From contig NZ_JACNMM010000018.1 of the NCBI RefSeq assembly GCF_020529025.1, positions 1 to 64,000 on the forward strand: 64,000 bases of DNA, read 5' to 3'. A model generated the notes under the pieces. That model made no database searches. It had not been told where the DNA came from and was given only the letters and a program-made list of their open reading frames with translations. Shown piece by piece: positions 43,256 through 52,583 of this stretch. Position numbers and translations under genes: made by a program. This stretch comes from Oceaniglobus trochenteri (GTDB taxonomy: Bacteria > Pseudomonadota > Alphaproteobacteria > Rhodobacterales > Rhodobacteraceae). The first letter of the stretch is position 1. Each line of letters starts with the position of its first letter.

Positions 43256-44716
43256 TCAGCGGGCGGCGTTCAGGGCGGTGCGGGTTTCGGTGGTGGCCAG
43301 CACGTCGTGCAGCCGCTGGAACTCGGCCCGGGCCTTTTCCTTTTCCCCCAGCCGCAGGTAGGCATAACCGCGCAGCATCGCCAGGTCGCGGCGCAGGTTG
43401 CCTTCAAGCTGTTCGAGGGCGTTGAAGTAATCGACGGCCCGCTGGTTGTCGTTGGCGTTGAAGGCCTCGACGCCGCGCTGGTCCAGGATGATCGCCTCGA
43501 CGTTGCGGCGCTGTTCGTCGGTCAGGTCGGTGGCGGCGGCAACGCGGGCGGCATCGTCGGTCATCGTCCGCTTGAGAAGCGACAGCGCCATGCCGAAGCG
43601 TGCATCGCGCCTGACCGTGGCACCCAGCCCGCCCTCGGCCACCGCCGAGAACAGCGCCAGGGCCTCCAGCGGACGTTCCATGTTGTAGGCGCACCAGGCC
43701 CGTTCATAGGCCAGGTCCAGCGAGCGGGGCCGCGCCGAACGGGCCAGGCAATCGCGGAAGGCCCCCGACTTGGCGGCGCTGCGGGTGGCGCCCAGCCGGC
43801 CATCGCCCGAGCGGGGCAGCGACGACAGCGCCGGGGCCGTCACCACGGGAGCGGCAGGGGCCGCGACGGGTGCGGGCACCGGTGCGGATGCACTCGGCGC
43901 CGGGGCCGGGGTGCGCGGGGTGGCCGCCGGTTTCGGGGCGGGTGCCGGGGCCGGGGTGGCGGCGGGCGCGACCGGGGGTTGCGGCGCGCTGCCGCGTCCG
44001 CGCCCGGCCAGCAGGCGCTGACCCAGGCCATCGAAGGTGGCGGCGTGGTTGGGGAACCGCTGCCTGGCGACACTCACCAGGCTCAGAAGCTCGTTGTCGC
44101 TGGTGACGGCCTCGGCCTTTTCGATGGTGGCCACCAGGTCGGGGATGGTGGTGCAGGCATTCACGATCTGGCGATAGGTGGCCAGGGCGCGTGCCGGGCT
44201 GCCCGCCGAGGTCTGCAGTTCGGCCAGGTTCCAGGCGTTGTTGATCCGGTCGCAGCGGAACAGCGCCGGGGTCTGGGCCCCGGTGCGGGTGGCGGCGGCC
44301 ACGTCGCGCCCGTTCACCGCGCGGTCGAAGGTCACCTGGGCCTCGGCCAGTTCGATGGCGCGCGCCAGGTCCGAGGGCATCTGCCAGCCGGGATAGCGGG
44401 CCTTTGTCTGTTGCACCACCCGGCGCATGCCCTCGATGTCGCCGCGCCCGATGCGGGCATAGATGTCGGCGATCTCGGTGGTCGGGCCGCTCTGGGCGCG
44501 GTTCAGCTCGCTCAGGTCGGCGGGCGGGGTCCAGCCGGGGAACTGCGCCTTCAGGCGGCGGATCTCGGCCTGGATCGCGGCGGTTTCATCCTTCTGGATG
44601 TAGAACCGCAGGGCGCGCAGGTCTTCGGAGCCGGGCACGGCCTGGGCCAGCGCGGGCCCCGAGAGGGGCAGCAGGGCCAGAACACAGATGGTGGCAAGGG
44701 AACGGAAGGGTTTCAT
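43256..44716 (-). CDS. Periplasmic TPR-like protein of the cellulose operon
   Basis: About 486 residues from ATG 44716, which overlaps the bcsZ stop codon (ATGA). A signal peptide is clear (MKPFRSLATICVLALLPLSGPALAQA cut after AQA; quoted here by its hydrophobic core LATICVLALLPL). The mature part has helical repeats of TPR type (ALATYRQIVNAC; AWCAYNMERPLEALALF; AVDYFNALEQLEGNL) split by a long Pro/Ala linker near residues 245-300. It occupies the place of BcsC-like TPR proteins but lacks an outer-membrane beta-barrel. It may hold the periplasmic cellulose machinery or help export. Confidence 0.75.
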   Translation of the reverse strand: MKPFRSLATICVLALLPLSGPALAQAVPGSEDLRALRFYIQKDETAAIQAEIRRLKAQFPGWTPPADLSELNRAQSGPTTEIADIYARIGRGDIEGMRRVVQQTKARYPGWQMPSDLARAIELAEAQVTFDRAVNGRDVAAATRTGAQTPALFRCDRINNAWNLAELQTSAGSPARALATYRQIVNACTTIPDLVATIEKAEAVTSDNELLSLVSVARQRFPNHAATFDGLGQRLLAGRGRGSAPQPPVAPAATPAPAPAPKPAATPRTPAPAPSASAPVPAPVAAPAAPVVTAPALSSLPRSGDGRLGATRSAAKSGAFRDCLARSARPRSLDLAYERAWCAYNMERPLEALALFSAVAEGGLGATVRRDARFGMALSLLKRTMTDDAARVAAATDLTDEQRRNVEAIILDQRGVEAFNANDNQRAVDYFNALEQLEGNLRRDLAMLRGYAYLRLGEKEKARAEFQRLHDVLATTETRTALNAAR

Positions 44717-45822
44717 AGGGGCACACACTCCGGGGCGGCGGTGATCTGGGCGATCAGGGCCATCAGGTGAAGGGTTGCGGGATAATAGGCCTGGTCCTGC
44801 GTGCGGTAGCGCGCGATCGCGCTGCCCCGCCGGTCACCGACGGCACAGTCCACCACGCCGGCCACGGCACCGTATCCCACGTGGCGGCTGGTTTCGATCA
44901 CGTCGCCCGAGGCGCGGGCGAAGACGGTCACATGGTTTCCCGCGCTGGCCTGGCCGCTGTTTTCGGCACGCCGATAGGCCTGGGCCTGGCGCATCAGCGC
45001 CGGATGGGCGGTATTGCCCGACCATAGCAGGAACAGCGGCACGCGGATCGCCTCGTATCCGTTGCGGTCTTCGCGCCCCTCGGGAATGGCGGTGCCGGAG
45101 GGGCCGATGGCGATCCAGTCGGGGATCAGCCCGTCGCGCGCCAGATCGGCCATCAGGGTTTCGCCATCCGCGGCACAGACCGCCAGGTCGCGGGTGCCGG
45201 TGGCGCGGGCCACTTCGCGCATGGCGCGGGGCATGTAATAGGAGGGGTTGATCACCAGGCTGTCGCCCTGCACGAAGCCCTGGGCCGCGGGCAGGAACAA
45301 GAGCCGCCCCGATCCGTCGGGGGCGGGACGCACGCAGGTGGCCACCAGGTCGCGGGCGATGGCGCCGGCCCGGTCGATCAGCGCCGGGGCCCCGTCGCGC
45401 GTGCCCCGCAGCACCAGCCCCCAGGCATAGAACAGATCGCCGTCGCTGGCGTTGTTGCGGTCGGGCACGGCCTGGCTGCCCTGGGGAAGCCAGCGCCAGG
45501 CCAGAAGGGCATCGCCCCGGATCGCCAGGTTCGCCTCGGTCCAGGCGAAGATGGAATCAAAGGCCGCATCGTCGCCGAAAAGCGCCGCCAGAAGCAGGCC
45601 ATAGCCCTGGCTTTCGGAATGGCTGGCGCCCTTCTGCAGGCTGTCGACCACCCTTCCGTCATCGGTCAGATAGGCCGCCTTCCAGGCCGCCCAGGGCGCG
45701 GCCAGCGGGTTGTCTTCTTCGGCCAGGAAGGGGTTGAACCCGTCGCGCGCCAGCGCGGCGAAGGGAAGGGCGGCCCCCAGGGCGGCAGCCCCCAGGCGGC
45801 TCAGGGCGGTACGTCTGTTCAT
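44713..45822 (-). CDS. bcsZ: Cellulose-operon endoglucanase, glycoside hydrolase family 8
   Basis: A 369-residue GH8 enzyme with an N-terminal signal (twin-arginine-like RRTALSRLGAAALGAALPF). The family signature SHSESQGYGLLLAALFGDDA is cut short here as SHSESQGYGLLLAA, with a catalytic Glu near residue 63; NASDGDLFYAWGL supplies the catalytic Asp. BcsZ trims nascent cellulose in the periplasm and is needed for normal fibre formation in many species. Its start overlaps the bcsB stop (ATGA) and its stop overlaps the TPR gene start (ATGA), so translation along the operon is coupled. Confidence 0.9.
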   Translation of the reverse strand: MNRRTALSRLGAAALGAALPFAALARDGFNPFLAEEDNPLAAPWAAWKAAYLTDDGRVVDSLQKGASHSESQGYGLLLAALFGDDAAFDSIFAWTEANLAIRGDALLAWRWLPQGSQAVPDRNNASDGDLFYAWGLVLRGTRDGAPALIDRAGAIARDLVATCVRPAPDGSGRLLFLPAAQGFVQGDSLVINPSYYMPRAMREVARATGTRDLAVCAADGETLMADLARDGLIPDWIAIGPSGTAIPEGREDRNGYEAIRVPLFLLWSGNTAHPALMRQAQAYRRAENSGQASAGNHVTVFARASGDVIETSRHVGYGAVAGVVDCAVGDRRGSAIARYRTQDQAYYPATLHLMALIAQITAAPECVPL

Positions 45823-48146
45823 CGTTTGCGCCGTCCTCTGGTGGTTACGACAAAGATCAGCGCCAGTGCGACCGACAGCAGCGTCAGCCCGAACAGCGCC
45901 AATCCGAAATAAAGCGGCGACCACGAGGCATAGTTGCCCGCGACATCGCGGAAGTTGGCCAGGGTCAGCCCCTCGAACAGGCGCGGCGGATCGTTCCGGT
46001 CGTGCCAGCTTTCCCAGGTGCCCTCGGAGGTGAGAAGGGCCACCCGTCCGACAGGGCCATGGGCCGAAAGCCGCGCCTGGGCCAAAAGGATGCTGGTGCG
46101 CTGGGGGTCGGCCCCGGCGCCCAGCACCAGCCACAGGTCCTGCGCGGCCTCGGCATCGGGCAAGAGAACGACGGCCTCGCCCCGGCGTGCGGCCAGCCAG
46201 TCGGCCAGGGGCGGATCGCCGGGCAGGGCCAACTGGCGCAGGCGGTCTGCCACGTCCTCGAGCAGGCCAAGCAGGGCGCCGGGGGCATCCTCGCCCGGGG
46301 TATCGGCATCCGCCGCCGGGGGTGTTGCCGTATCGGCGCCGGTTTCGGCCTCGGCGGGGGGGGACAGCACCCGGTCCAGGTCGCGGCGGGAAATGCCCAG
46401 CCCGCCTAGGGGGATCCCGGGCGCCGACAGGTCGGCCACGGTCAGGCTGGCGCCTTCAAGGCGGGTCGTCTCGGCGATCGGGCGCAGGGTCGAGCCGAGA
46501 ACGGCCAGGGTGTCGGGCACGATGGGCGCGGTCGGGGCCTCGAAGCTGGCCGGCACGATCTGGTCGGGGCGCAGCGCGCGCAGCACCGCCGCCATTCCGG
46601 GCACCGCCATGCGCGGGCTGGGCGCCACCTCGAGCGTCGAGGCGCTGTCGATGCGCAGCAGCGGCGCGACGATCGGCGGACAGGGCAGATCCGGCGGATC
46701 GCCCGGCACGATGGCCACGAAGGTCAGGGCATTCACCCCCGGATGCAGCAGCCGCGCGGGAAAGCCCACATCCAGAAGCGGGCGCGCCTCGTTGGCGCCA
46801 CGGTCCAGCGGCAGAAGCCGCACGGTGGTGTCGTTCACCTTGACCAGCATCAGCGCCCCTTCGGGCAACCCGTCGGCGAAATCATAGGCCAGCCGCAACA
46901 GCGCCTTCTGCGAGGCCAGCACCAGCCAGTCGTCGGGCAGGCGGAATTCGACCGGCAGTTCGGCATAGCGGTTGAAGGTCAGAAGTTCGTCCTGGATCAG
47001 CCCGGCCAGCGGGGTCGTCGTGCCGGGGGTCAGCAGGGCATTGCCCCGCACCGGGGTGGGCAGGGGCAACAGGCCGGTGAAATCGGGAAGCTGGCCATCG
47101 GCACCGGTGGACAGCACCAGCACCAGCGCACCGTCGGCCCCGCGCCGCACCTCGGCCAGGGGGGCGCCGCTGCGCAGCACGGTGATGCGCGCATGTTGCG
47201 GGCCGGCCTCCTGCACGCCGTAGACGGGTTCCGGGCGCAGGATCACCGGCGCGCCATCGCGCAGGGCGGCCAGGCGGGCGGGAAAGCCGTTCAGAAGCTC
47301 GGCATCGGCGGGGTTTTCCAGGCGCACCGGCAGGCTGCCCTCCATGGCCAGCTGCGCGCGCAGGGCCAGGGCCAGGTCGACGGGATCGGTCGCCAGGTCG
47401 CCGGCGGTCATCGCGGCGCCGCTGGTGTTGGTGTCGATCTCGGTCCAGACGGCGAAGGTGGCATCGGGGCCACAGAAGATGCGGTGGGCGTGGCGCACGG
47501 CAATCTCGATCCGGTTGCGCCCGCCCTGCAGCAGGGTGCCGGGAAGGGTGATCGGCTCGAAGCCCTCGAAGGCGGTCGGGCGCACCGGGTCAAGCGGGAT
47601 GCCGTTGACGGTGATGCGCAGCTCCGACTGTTCGGGCAGCACGTTGATGGCGATGCGGTAGGAGATCACCAGGTCGCGGGCGATGCTGCCCTCCGGCAGG
47701 TCGACGAAAAAGCCCGCCTCCTGCACCTCGCCCGACAGGCGGGTGATGCCGTCCATGGTGGGGCGGTCGGCGCGCAGGGGCAGAAGCAGGGTCGCGACGG
47801 GGGCGGGGGGCGCCACGGGGGGGGCGCCCGCCCCGGGCGCCGGTGCCCCGGCGGGGGAGCCGGTGGCGCCACGGTCGTATTGCGGCAGGGTCAGTTCGTC
47901 TTCGGGCACCGGTTCGGCCCCGGTAACGCCGGGGGTTTCGGGCAGGGCGACGGGAATGTCCGGCGCCGGTGCCTCGGGGACAGGGGCCTCGGGGGCGGCG
48001 GGTGCCGGAATGGGTTCGTCCAGGATCGGCCCCAGATCGATCACCGGCACATCCTCGGGGGGGGTCTGCCCCTGCTGGGCCTGTCCCGGCAGGGCAAGGC
48101 CGGCCCCGAGCATCAGGGCCAGGAGGGCGAAAGCGAAACGCGGCAT
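45819..48146 (-). CDS. bcsB: Cellulose synthase regulatory subunit BcsB
   Basis: A 775-residue protein from ATG 48146, two bases after the bcsA stop. A signal peptide (FALLALMLGAGLALPGQAQ) is followed by a Pro/Ala-rich linker and periplasmic carbohydrate-binding domains (FFVDLPEGSIARDLVIS, LPGTLLQGGRNRIEIAV, HRIFCGPDATFAVWTEID); a C-terminal transmembrane helix (YFGLALFGLTLLSVALALIF) anchors it. This is the layout of BcsB, which guides the glucan away from BcsA. The open frame continues far upstream inside bcsA without a valid start and is an overlap artefact. Confidence 0.9.
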   Translation of the reverse strand: MPRFAFALLALMLGAGLALPGQAQQGQTPPEDVPVIDLGPILDEPIPAPAAPEAPVPEAPAPDIPVALPETPGVTGAEPVPEDELTLPQYDRGATGSPAGAPAPGAGAPPVAPPAPVATLLLPLRADRPTMDGITRLSGEVQEAGFFVDLPEGSIARDLVISYRIAINVLPEQSELRITVNGIPLDPVRPTAFEGFEPITLPGTLLQGGRNRIEIAVRHAHRIFCGPDATFAVWTEIDTNTSGAAMTAGDLATDPVDLALALRAQLAMEGSLPVRLENPADAELLNGFPARLAALRDGAPVILRPEPVYGVQEAGPQHARITVLRSGAPLAEVRRGADGALVLVLSTGADGQLPDFTGLLPLPTPVRGNALLTPGTTTPLAGLIQDELLTFNRYAELPVEFRLPDDWLVLASQKALLRLAYDFADGLPEGALMLVKVNDTTVRLLPLDRGANEARPLLDVGFPARLLHPGVNALTFVAIVPGDPPDLPCPPIVAPLLRIDSASTLEVAPSPRMAVPGMAAVLRALRPDQIVPASFEAPTAPIVPDTLAVLGSTLRPIAETTRLEGASLTVADLSAPGIPLGGLGISRRDLDRVLSPPAEAETGADTATPPAADADTPGEDAPGALLGLLEDVADRLRQLALPGDPPLADWLAARRGEAVVLLPDAEAAQDLWLVLGAGADPQRTSILLAQARLSAHGPVGRVALLTSEGTWESWHDRNDPPRLFEGLTLANFRDVAGNYASWSPLYFGLALFGLTLLSVALALIFVVTTRGRRKR

Positions 48147-48148
48147 CG

Positions 48149-50527
48149 TCAATTCCCCGCCTGCGGGCCCGCGGGTGCGGGGCCTGTGCCGCCGCGCGGG
48201 GGCGGGGCGGTGGTGTCGAACCGGGCGATCTGGGCATCGCGGGCGATGGTGTCGAGGTCGACCCCGAAGGCCAGCAGGTGGACCGGCTTGGATGCGGTTT
48301 CGGGCGCGGTGCGCAGGGCGGCGCGCCGTCCCGGTTCGCGCGCGAGGTCGGCGATCAGCGCCGGGAAGCCGCTGATGAACAGCCACAGGGCATAGCCGAA
48401 CCCGGCCAGCATGCCCTTGCGCCCGGAACTGGCCGCGCGCACCCGGCGCCAGCTTTCGCTTTCCCCGAAGATCAGCAACGCGACGGTCTGCTGGGCGGCC
48501 GTGTCCTGCTCGGCCTCGTGCAGAAGGTGCAGCATGTGGCCTTCCGGGGTGGTGCGCACGTTCATCACCCGGGCCAGGATCGGGGCGGCCAGGTGCTGGG
48601 TTTCGGTGAAATGCGGGCAGAAGTAGATGTTCCTGTCCTTCAGCTGGCTGACCACGGTCGCGCCGGGCGTGCCGTTGGCCACCAGAAGGCGCACACCGCT
48701 GGTCGAGGCATTGACGATCCTGACCTCCAGTTCGTCCTGGGGTTCGGGGCCGATCCACATGGTGGCGGGCATGTCGGTGGCCACGCGGGGCGCGGCGCGG
48801 CGCTGCTGTTTCTCGGCCACGGCACGATAGGCGATCGAGACCAGCAGGAAATTGAAGATCCCCCAGCCGCCGACGACCGCCAGCACCGACCTGTCGCCGG
48901 GAAAGGCGACCCAGCGGATGCCAAGGGCGATCAGCCCCGCCAGCATGGCGATCCAGAGGATGGTCAGGGGCCAGTGGATGGGCGAGATATAGTCCTGCTC
49001 GAGGGTTTCGTCCTTGGCCGTCACGTTGAACTTGGCCCCGCGCGGGCGCAGGATCGTCTTGAGCACCGCGCGCGCCAGGTAGGGCGCCTGGGCCACCTCG
49101 TAGATTTCCGAGATCAGCGGCCATCGCACCCGGGCATAAAGCGCGTTCTGCACCAGGAAGGACACCGCCAGGTAGGTCAGCATGTAGGCCATGACATCGG
49201 GGAAGGTGGCGACGAAGATTTCCACCCCGAAGAACAGGTAGACCAGCGGCACCAGCAGATAGGTCAGCCGGATCAGCGGAAAGAGCCAGAAGCTCATGGA
49301 GTTGATGTAGCAGAACCGCTGCGGAATCCGCAGGCCGCGCCGGAACAGCGGGTTCTTCAGCAGCAGCATCTGCATCATGCCGGTGGCCCACCGCCCGCGC
49401 TGTTCGATGAAGGAGGCGAAGGTTTCCGGCTGCAACCCGGCGATCATCGCCCGGTCGAGATAGAGGCTCTTCCAGCCCTGGGAATGGATTTCCAGCGCGG
49501 TTTCGGCGTCTTCGGTGATGGTTTCCCCGGCAAAGCCGCCCACGCTGTCCAGCGCGGCGCGCCGCAGCACGGCGGCCGAGCCGCAGAAGAAGGCCCCGCC
49601 CCAGCGGTCCAGCCCGCGGTGGATGCGCGAATAGAACATCTCGTTCTCCGGCGGGCAGTCGGCGCGCAGCTTCAGGTTCCGCTGGATCGGATCGGGGTTG
49701 ATGAAGAAGTGCGGCGTCTGCACCAGGAACAGCTTCGGATCGTCGGCGAAATAATTCACCGTGCGGGCCAGAAAATCGCGCGACGGCACGTGGTCGGCGT
49801 CGAAGACCACCACCAGGTCGCCGGTCAGATCCTCCATCGCGGCCGACATGTTGCCGGCCTTGGCGTTTTCGTTCCTGGCGCGGGTGGAATATTTCACCCC
49901 CAGTTCGGCGCAGAGCTTCTGCAGGTCGGCCCGCCGCTTGCGCGCGGCGGCGGCCAGCTCGGCATCGTCGGAATTGCACCGCTGATCGGTGCCCCCGTCA
50001 TCGCACAGAACCACCGTGCGCTTGTCGGTGGGATAGATCATGTTGCGCGCCGCGGTGAGCGTGATGCTCAGCATCTCGATCGGCTCGTTGTAGGAGGGCA
50101 CGAGGATATCGACCGTGGGCAGCTTGTCGGGTGTCACCTGGGGGGGAAAGGGCCGGTCGGTGGGGTCGGCGTTGATGAAGGCGTTCAGCATGAACACCAG
50201 GATCGAATAGGTTTCCACCACGAACAGCAGCACCGCCACCAGGAAGGCGACCGAGACCGAGGGATCGGGGATCGTTTCCAGCAGCCGCCACAGCCAGTAG
50301 CGCATGACGATCACCGTCGCCGTGGCCAGCAGTACGAAGCGCGGGATCATCGCACCGGTGAAGGGTTTCAGAAGCGCCACGGCAATCACCGCGACAATCC
50401 CGAGAAAGGCCTGCCCACCTGTCGAGGTGGGCACGCTGACCAGGATGACGATGGGAATGCAGCTCAGCGCCCAGAGCGCGAAGACCGGACGGTTTCGGGT
50501 TCCGCCTTTGGAGGCAAGGAAGGTCAT
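48149..50527 (-). CDS. bcsA: Cellulose synthase catalytic subunit with PilZ domain (BcsA)
   Basis: A 792-residue multi-pass membrane glycosyltransferase, about the same length as Rhodobacter sphaeroides BcsA. Catalytic motifs are intact and in order: CDDGG (about residue 175), FDADH (about 239), FFCGS, TITEDAET (about 334) and QRGRW (about 373). The gating-loop-like FNVTAKDE follows near 500. A cytoplasmic PilZ domain binds c-di-GMP, with RAAPR (about 575) and NASTSG (about 607) as its two conserved motifs. It should polymerise UDP-glucose into cellulose when c-di-GMP is high. A GGDEF cyclase gene is divergent from this operon. Confidence 0.95.
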   Translation of the reverse strand: MTFLASKGGTRNRPVFALWALSCIPIVILVSVPTSTGGQAFLGIVAVIAVALLKPFTGAMIPRFVLLATATVIVMRYWLWRLLETIPDPSVSVAFLVAVLLFVVETYSILVFMLNAFINADPTDRPFPPQVTPDKLPTVDILVPSYNEPIEMLSITLTAARNMIYPTDKRTVVLCDDGGTDQRCNSDDAELAAAARKRRADLQKLCAELGVKYSTRARNENAKAGNMSAAMEDLTGDLVVVFDADHVPSRDFLARTVNYFADDPKLFLVQTPHFFINPDPIQRNLKLRADCPPENEMFYSRIHRGLDRWGGAFFCGSAAVLRRAALDSVGGFAGETITEDAETALEIHSQGWKSLYLDRAMIAGLQPETFASFIEQRGRWATGMMQMLLLKNPLFRRGLRIPQRFCYINSMSFWLFPLIRLTYLLVPLVYLFFGVEIFVATFPDVMAYMLTYLAVSFLVQNALYARVRWPLISEIYEVAQAPYLARAVLKTILRPRGAKFNVTAKDETLEQDYISPIHWPLTILWIAMLAGLIALGIRWVAFPGDRSVLAVVGGWGIFNFLLVSIAYRAVAEKQQRRAAPRVATDMPATMWIGPEPQDELEVRIVNASTSGVRLLVANGTPGATVVSQLKDRNIYFCPHFTETQHLAAPILARVMNVRTTPEGHMLHLLHEAEQDTAAQQTVALLIFGESESWRRVRAASSGRKGMLAGFGYALWLFISGFPALIADLAREPGRRAALRTAPETASKPVHLLAFGVDLDTIARDAQIARFDTTAPPPRGGTGPAPAGPQAGN

Positions 50528-50551
50528 GGCGCTTGGGTCATCTTTCCATGG

Positions 50552-51235
50552 CTATTGCGGAGGGGCCGCAAGCGGTGACAGGATACGGCTGCCGGTTGCC
50601 GTGCCCAGTCGGACCTGGGTGTCGCGGATCGGGGCCAGCGCCTGTTCGATGCTGCCGTCCACGCAGTTGCGCAGGAACACCTCAAGCGACCTCGTGCCGC
50701 GCGGCAGGCTGCGCGCGCCGCTTTCCAGCCGGCGCAGGGCCAGCACGCAGTTGGTCGAGGCACCGCTGCGCCATTCCTGCCAGACATAGCTGCCCAGGGA
50801 ATCCTCGGCCGTGCGCAGGTTGCGGTCGTCCAGGGTGCGGAAGGGCGCGGGCACGCCGCCCGCCCGTTCGACCACCCCGGCAAGATCGAACCGCCCGCCG
50901 ATGCCGCCGCCATGGGCGCGCAGCCAGAGGAAGTTGTCGCCTTCAAGAGAGGTGGCGTTTTCCAGGCCGATGATCTGTTCGCCGCTGCCTGCGCCGGTGC
51001 GCTGGATCACGGTCTGCGCGGCGGGGGCGGTTGTCCACATCTGGTTCAGGCGGGTGACGCTGAACTGCGGGCTGGGGCGGGCCTCGCCCAGGTCCAGCCC
51101 GCCGAGGCCGAAATCGTCCAGGGTGGGAACGGCGGCACAGGCCGCCAGGGCCAGGGTTGCGGTCAGGGCAGCCCGACGCAGGGCCGGGCCCGCCATGGCG
51201 GACAGGGCGCAACGCATTGCGGCACACATCATCAT
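50552..51235 (-). CDS. BcsN-like lipoprotein, first gene of the cellulose operon
   Basis: A 227-residue protein that starts at one of three consecutive ATG codons (51235-51227) behind ggggag. The N-terminus contains a lipobox-like LALAACA, so it is probably an outer-membrane or periplasmic lipoprotein. The middle (TVIQRTGAGSGEQIIGLEN, EGDNFLWLRAH) and the C-terminal NCVLALRRLESG segment are reminiscent of BcsN, a poorly characterised cellulose protein of alphaproteobacteria; the match is by pattern only. It lies 24 bp upstream of bcsA on the same strand. A chaperone or assembly role is inferred only from position. Confidence 0.55.
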   Translation of the reverse strand: MMMCAAMRCALSAMAGPALRRAALTATLALAACAAVPTLDDFGLGGLDLGEARPSPQFSVTRLNQMWTTAPAAQTVIQRTGAGSGEQIIGLENATSLEGDNFLWLRAHGGGIGGRFDLAGVVERAGGVPAPFRTLDDRNLRTAEDSLGSYVWQEWRSGASTNCVLALRRLESGARSLPRGTRSLEVFLRNCVDGSIEQALAPIRDTQVRLGTATGSRILSPLAAPPQ

Positions 51236-51671
51236 TTCTCCCCTTCACGCGTGGAGACTATAGTATGGTCAGTTGGATCCGACGCTGCTCATTGCCGATC
51301 TCCGGTCCCGCTGAAGCGGGCTTCTCGTGACATCGGCGCATTTACCTTTACGGAACATCGGGGGATTTTCCAGCCCGCAATTCGAAAACGCCCGCATCCT
51401 GTGGTAATTTCCGAACGGGTCGGGGTTTTGCGCCACAGATCGCCTCAATAGCAGATCGCACCAATTACAGATCGCATCAATTGCGGCGTAAAGATGGTCA
51501 AAGCCCGGAAGGCTGCCCTGATTTGCGCCACAAGATGTCCCGCTCCGGCCACAGGCCCTGCCGAATTGCGCCACGATGGCATGGTTAACATTCTTTCACG
51601 GCCCGTAGCATCGGTTGTTCATGGGCCCCCTGTCGGAGAACCGGCGGGCCCGGAAGACAGGATGGCGACCC
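51236..51671. promoter_or_regulatory. Divergent promoter region between bcs operon and diguanylate cyclase
   Basis: This 436-bp gap is unusually repetitive. A 16-bp unit beginning cagatcgc is present three times (51436, 51452, 51468), and ttgcgccac appears at 51428-51436, 51523-51531 and 51566-51574. It is likely to carry regulator sites that co-ordinate cellulose synthesis and c-di-GMP production. No small gene is convincing here. Confidence 0.55.
51436..51483. repeat. Three tandem 16-bp repeats (consensus CAGATCGCAYCAATTA)
   Basis: cagatcgc occurs at 51436, 51452 and 51468, exactly 16 bp apart; the following bases are also similar (ctcaatag, accaatta, atcaattg). The constant spacing suggests co-operative binding of a regulator. 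The array lies about 200 bp from both flanking starts. Confidence 0.6.
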
Positions 51672-52562
51672 ATGACCCAGATGACACTTGCACAGCCGAA
51701 GATGCGCACCCCTGCCGACCACGGGATCACCGCGCGGATCGCGGACATGGCGCATCTGGTGCAGGGGCCGCGCGCACGCCTGTTCCTTGTCCTGATCGCG
51801 GTGACGGTCCTGCCGCTGCTGGGCAGCGTCGCCTGGCTTCTGGCGGGCGCGGGCACCGGAACGATCGACCCGATCCCCTATACCGTCGCTGTCGGCCTTG
51901 TCGGGCTGACCTGGCTGATCTGCGCCAACCACAACATGGACATGCGTGCGGGCCGCGGTGCCGCCCTGCACCGGACCCGCCACCTGGAAGCCGCCCTGAA
52001 CGCGGCCGAAGCCCGTCTTGCGGACATGGCCGGACAATGCGCCGACCTGGAACGCCAGCTGAACCTCGACCCGCTGACCGGTGTGAACAACCGCCGCGGG
52101 CTGGAAGCCGCCTTCGACGCCCATGGCGCGGGCACGGTGATGGCGCTGCTGGACATCGACCATTTCAAGAAGATCAACGACACCTACGGCCATGCCGTCG
52201 GCGACCGGGTGCTGAAGGATTTCGCCCGCCTGCTGCGGGTGCGCCTGAACGATGCGCTGCCGGTCTACCGGGTGGGCGGCGAGGAATTCGTGGTCTTCTT
52301 CCCCGAGGCCGAGCTGGAAACCGTGGCGGCCTTCTTCGACAAGTTCCGCCGCGATCTGCAACTGGACACCTTCACCCGCACCACCGACCGCGTGCCGGTG
52401 TCCTTCTCGGCCGGGCTGGCCCTGCGCAATCACGCGGGCCTGGGCTTCAGCGAGATGTTCAAGCTGGCCGACGACCGCCTTTACGCCGCCAAGACGGCAG
52501 GGCGCGCACGCACCGTCTTTGCCGAGGACGCCCCCGAAGAGATCCACGCCCTGGCAAGCTGA
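51672..52562 (+). CDS. Membrane-bound diguanylate cyclase (GGDEF)
   Basis: About 296 residues from ATG 51672, preceded by agga; the frame also permits earlier starts (ATG 51621, TTG 51615). Two transmembrane segments are seen (LFLVLIAVTVLPLLGSVAWLL and YTVAVGLVGLTWLICA). A coiled-coil stretch leads into a GGDEF domain with LDPLTGVNNRRGLE, DIDHFKKINDTYGH and an active-site VGGEEFVVFF. It should make c-di-GMP from GTP. No RxxD inhibitory site is obvious. Its position opposite the bcs operon suggests local supply of the signal sensed by the PilZ domain of BcsA. Confidence 0.9.
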   Translation: MTQMTLAQPKMRTPADHGITARIADMAHLVQGPRARLFLVLIAVTVLPLLGSVAWLLAGAGTGTIDPIPYTVAVGLVGLTWLICANHNMDMRAGRGAALHRTRHLEAALNAAEARLADMAGQCADLERQLNLDPLTGVNNRRGLEAAFDAHGAGTVMALLDIDHFKKINDTYGHAVGDRVLKDFARLLRVRLNDALPVYRVGGEEFVVFFPEAELETVAAFFDKFRRDLQLDTFTRTTDRVPVSFSAGLALRNHAGLGFSEMFKLADDRLYAAKTAGRARTVFAEDAPEEIHALAS

Positions 52563-52583
52563 CGACGACCGGCGCGGCGGGCC

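Noticed and set aside
46134-49979. Possible large fused protein covering bcsA, bcsB and bcsZ
   Set aside because: An open frame runs upstream of bcsB, but it is out of frame with BcsA, has no family features and lacks a sensible start. The real genes have normal lengths, ATG starts and ATGA overlaps.
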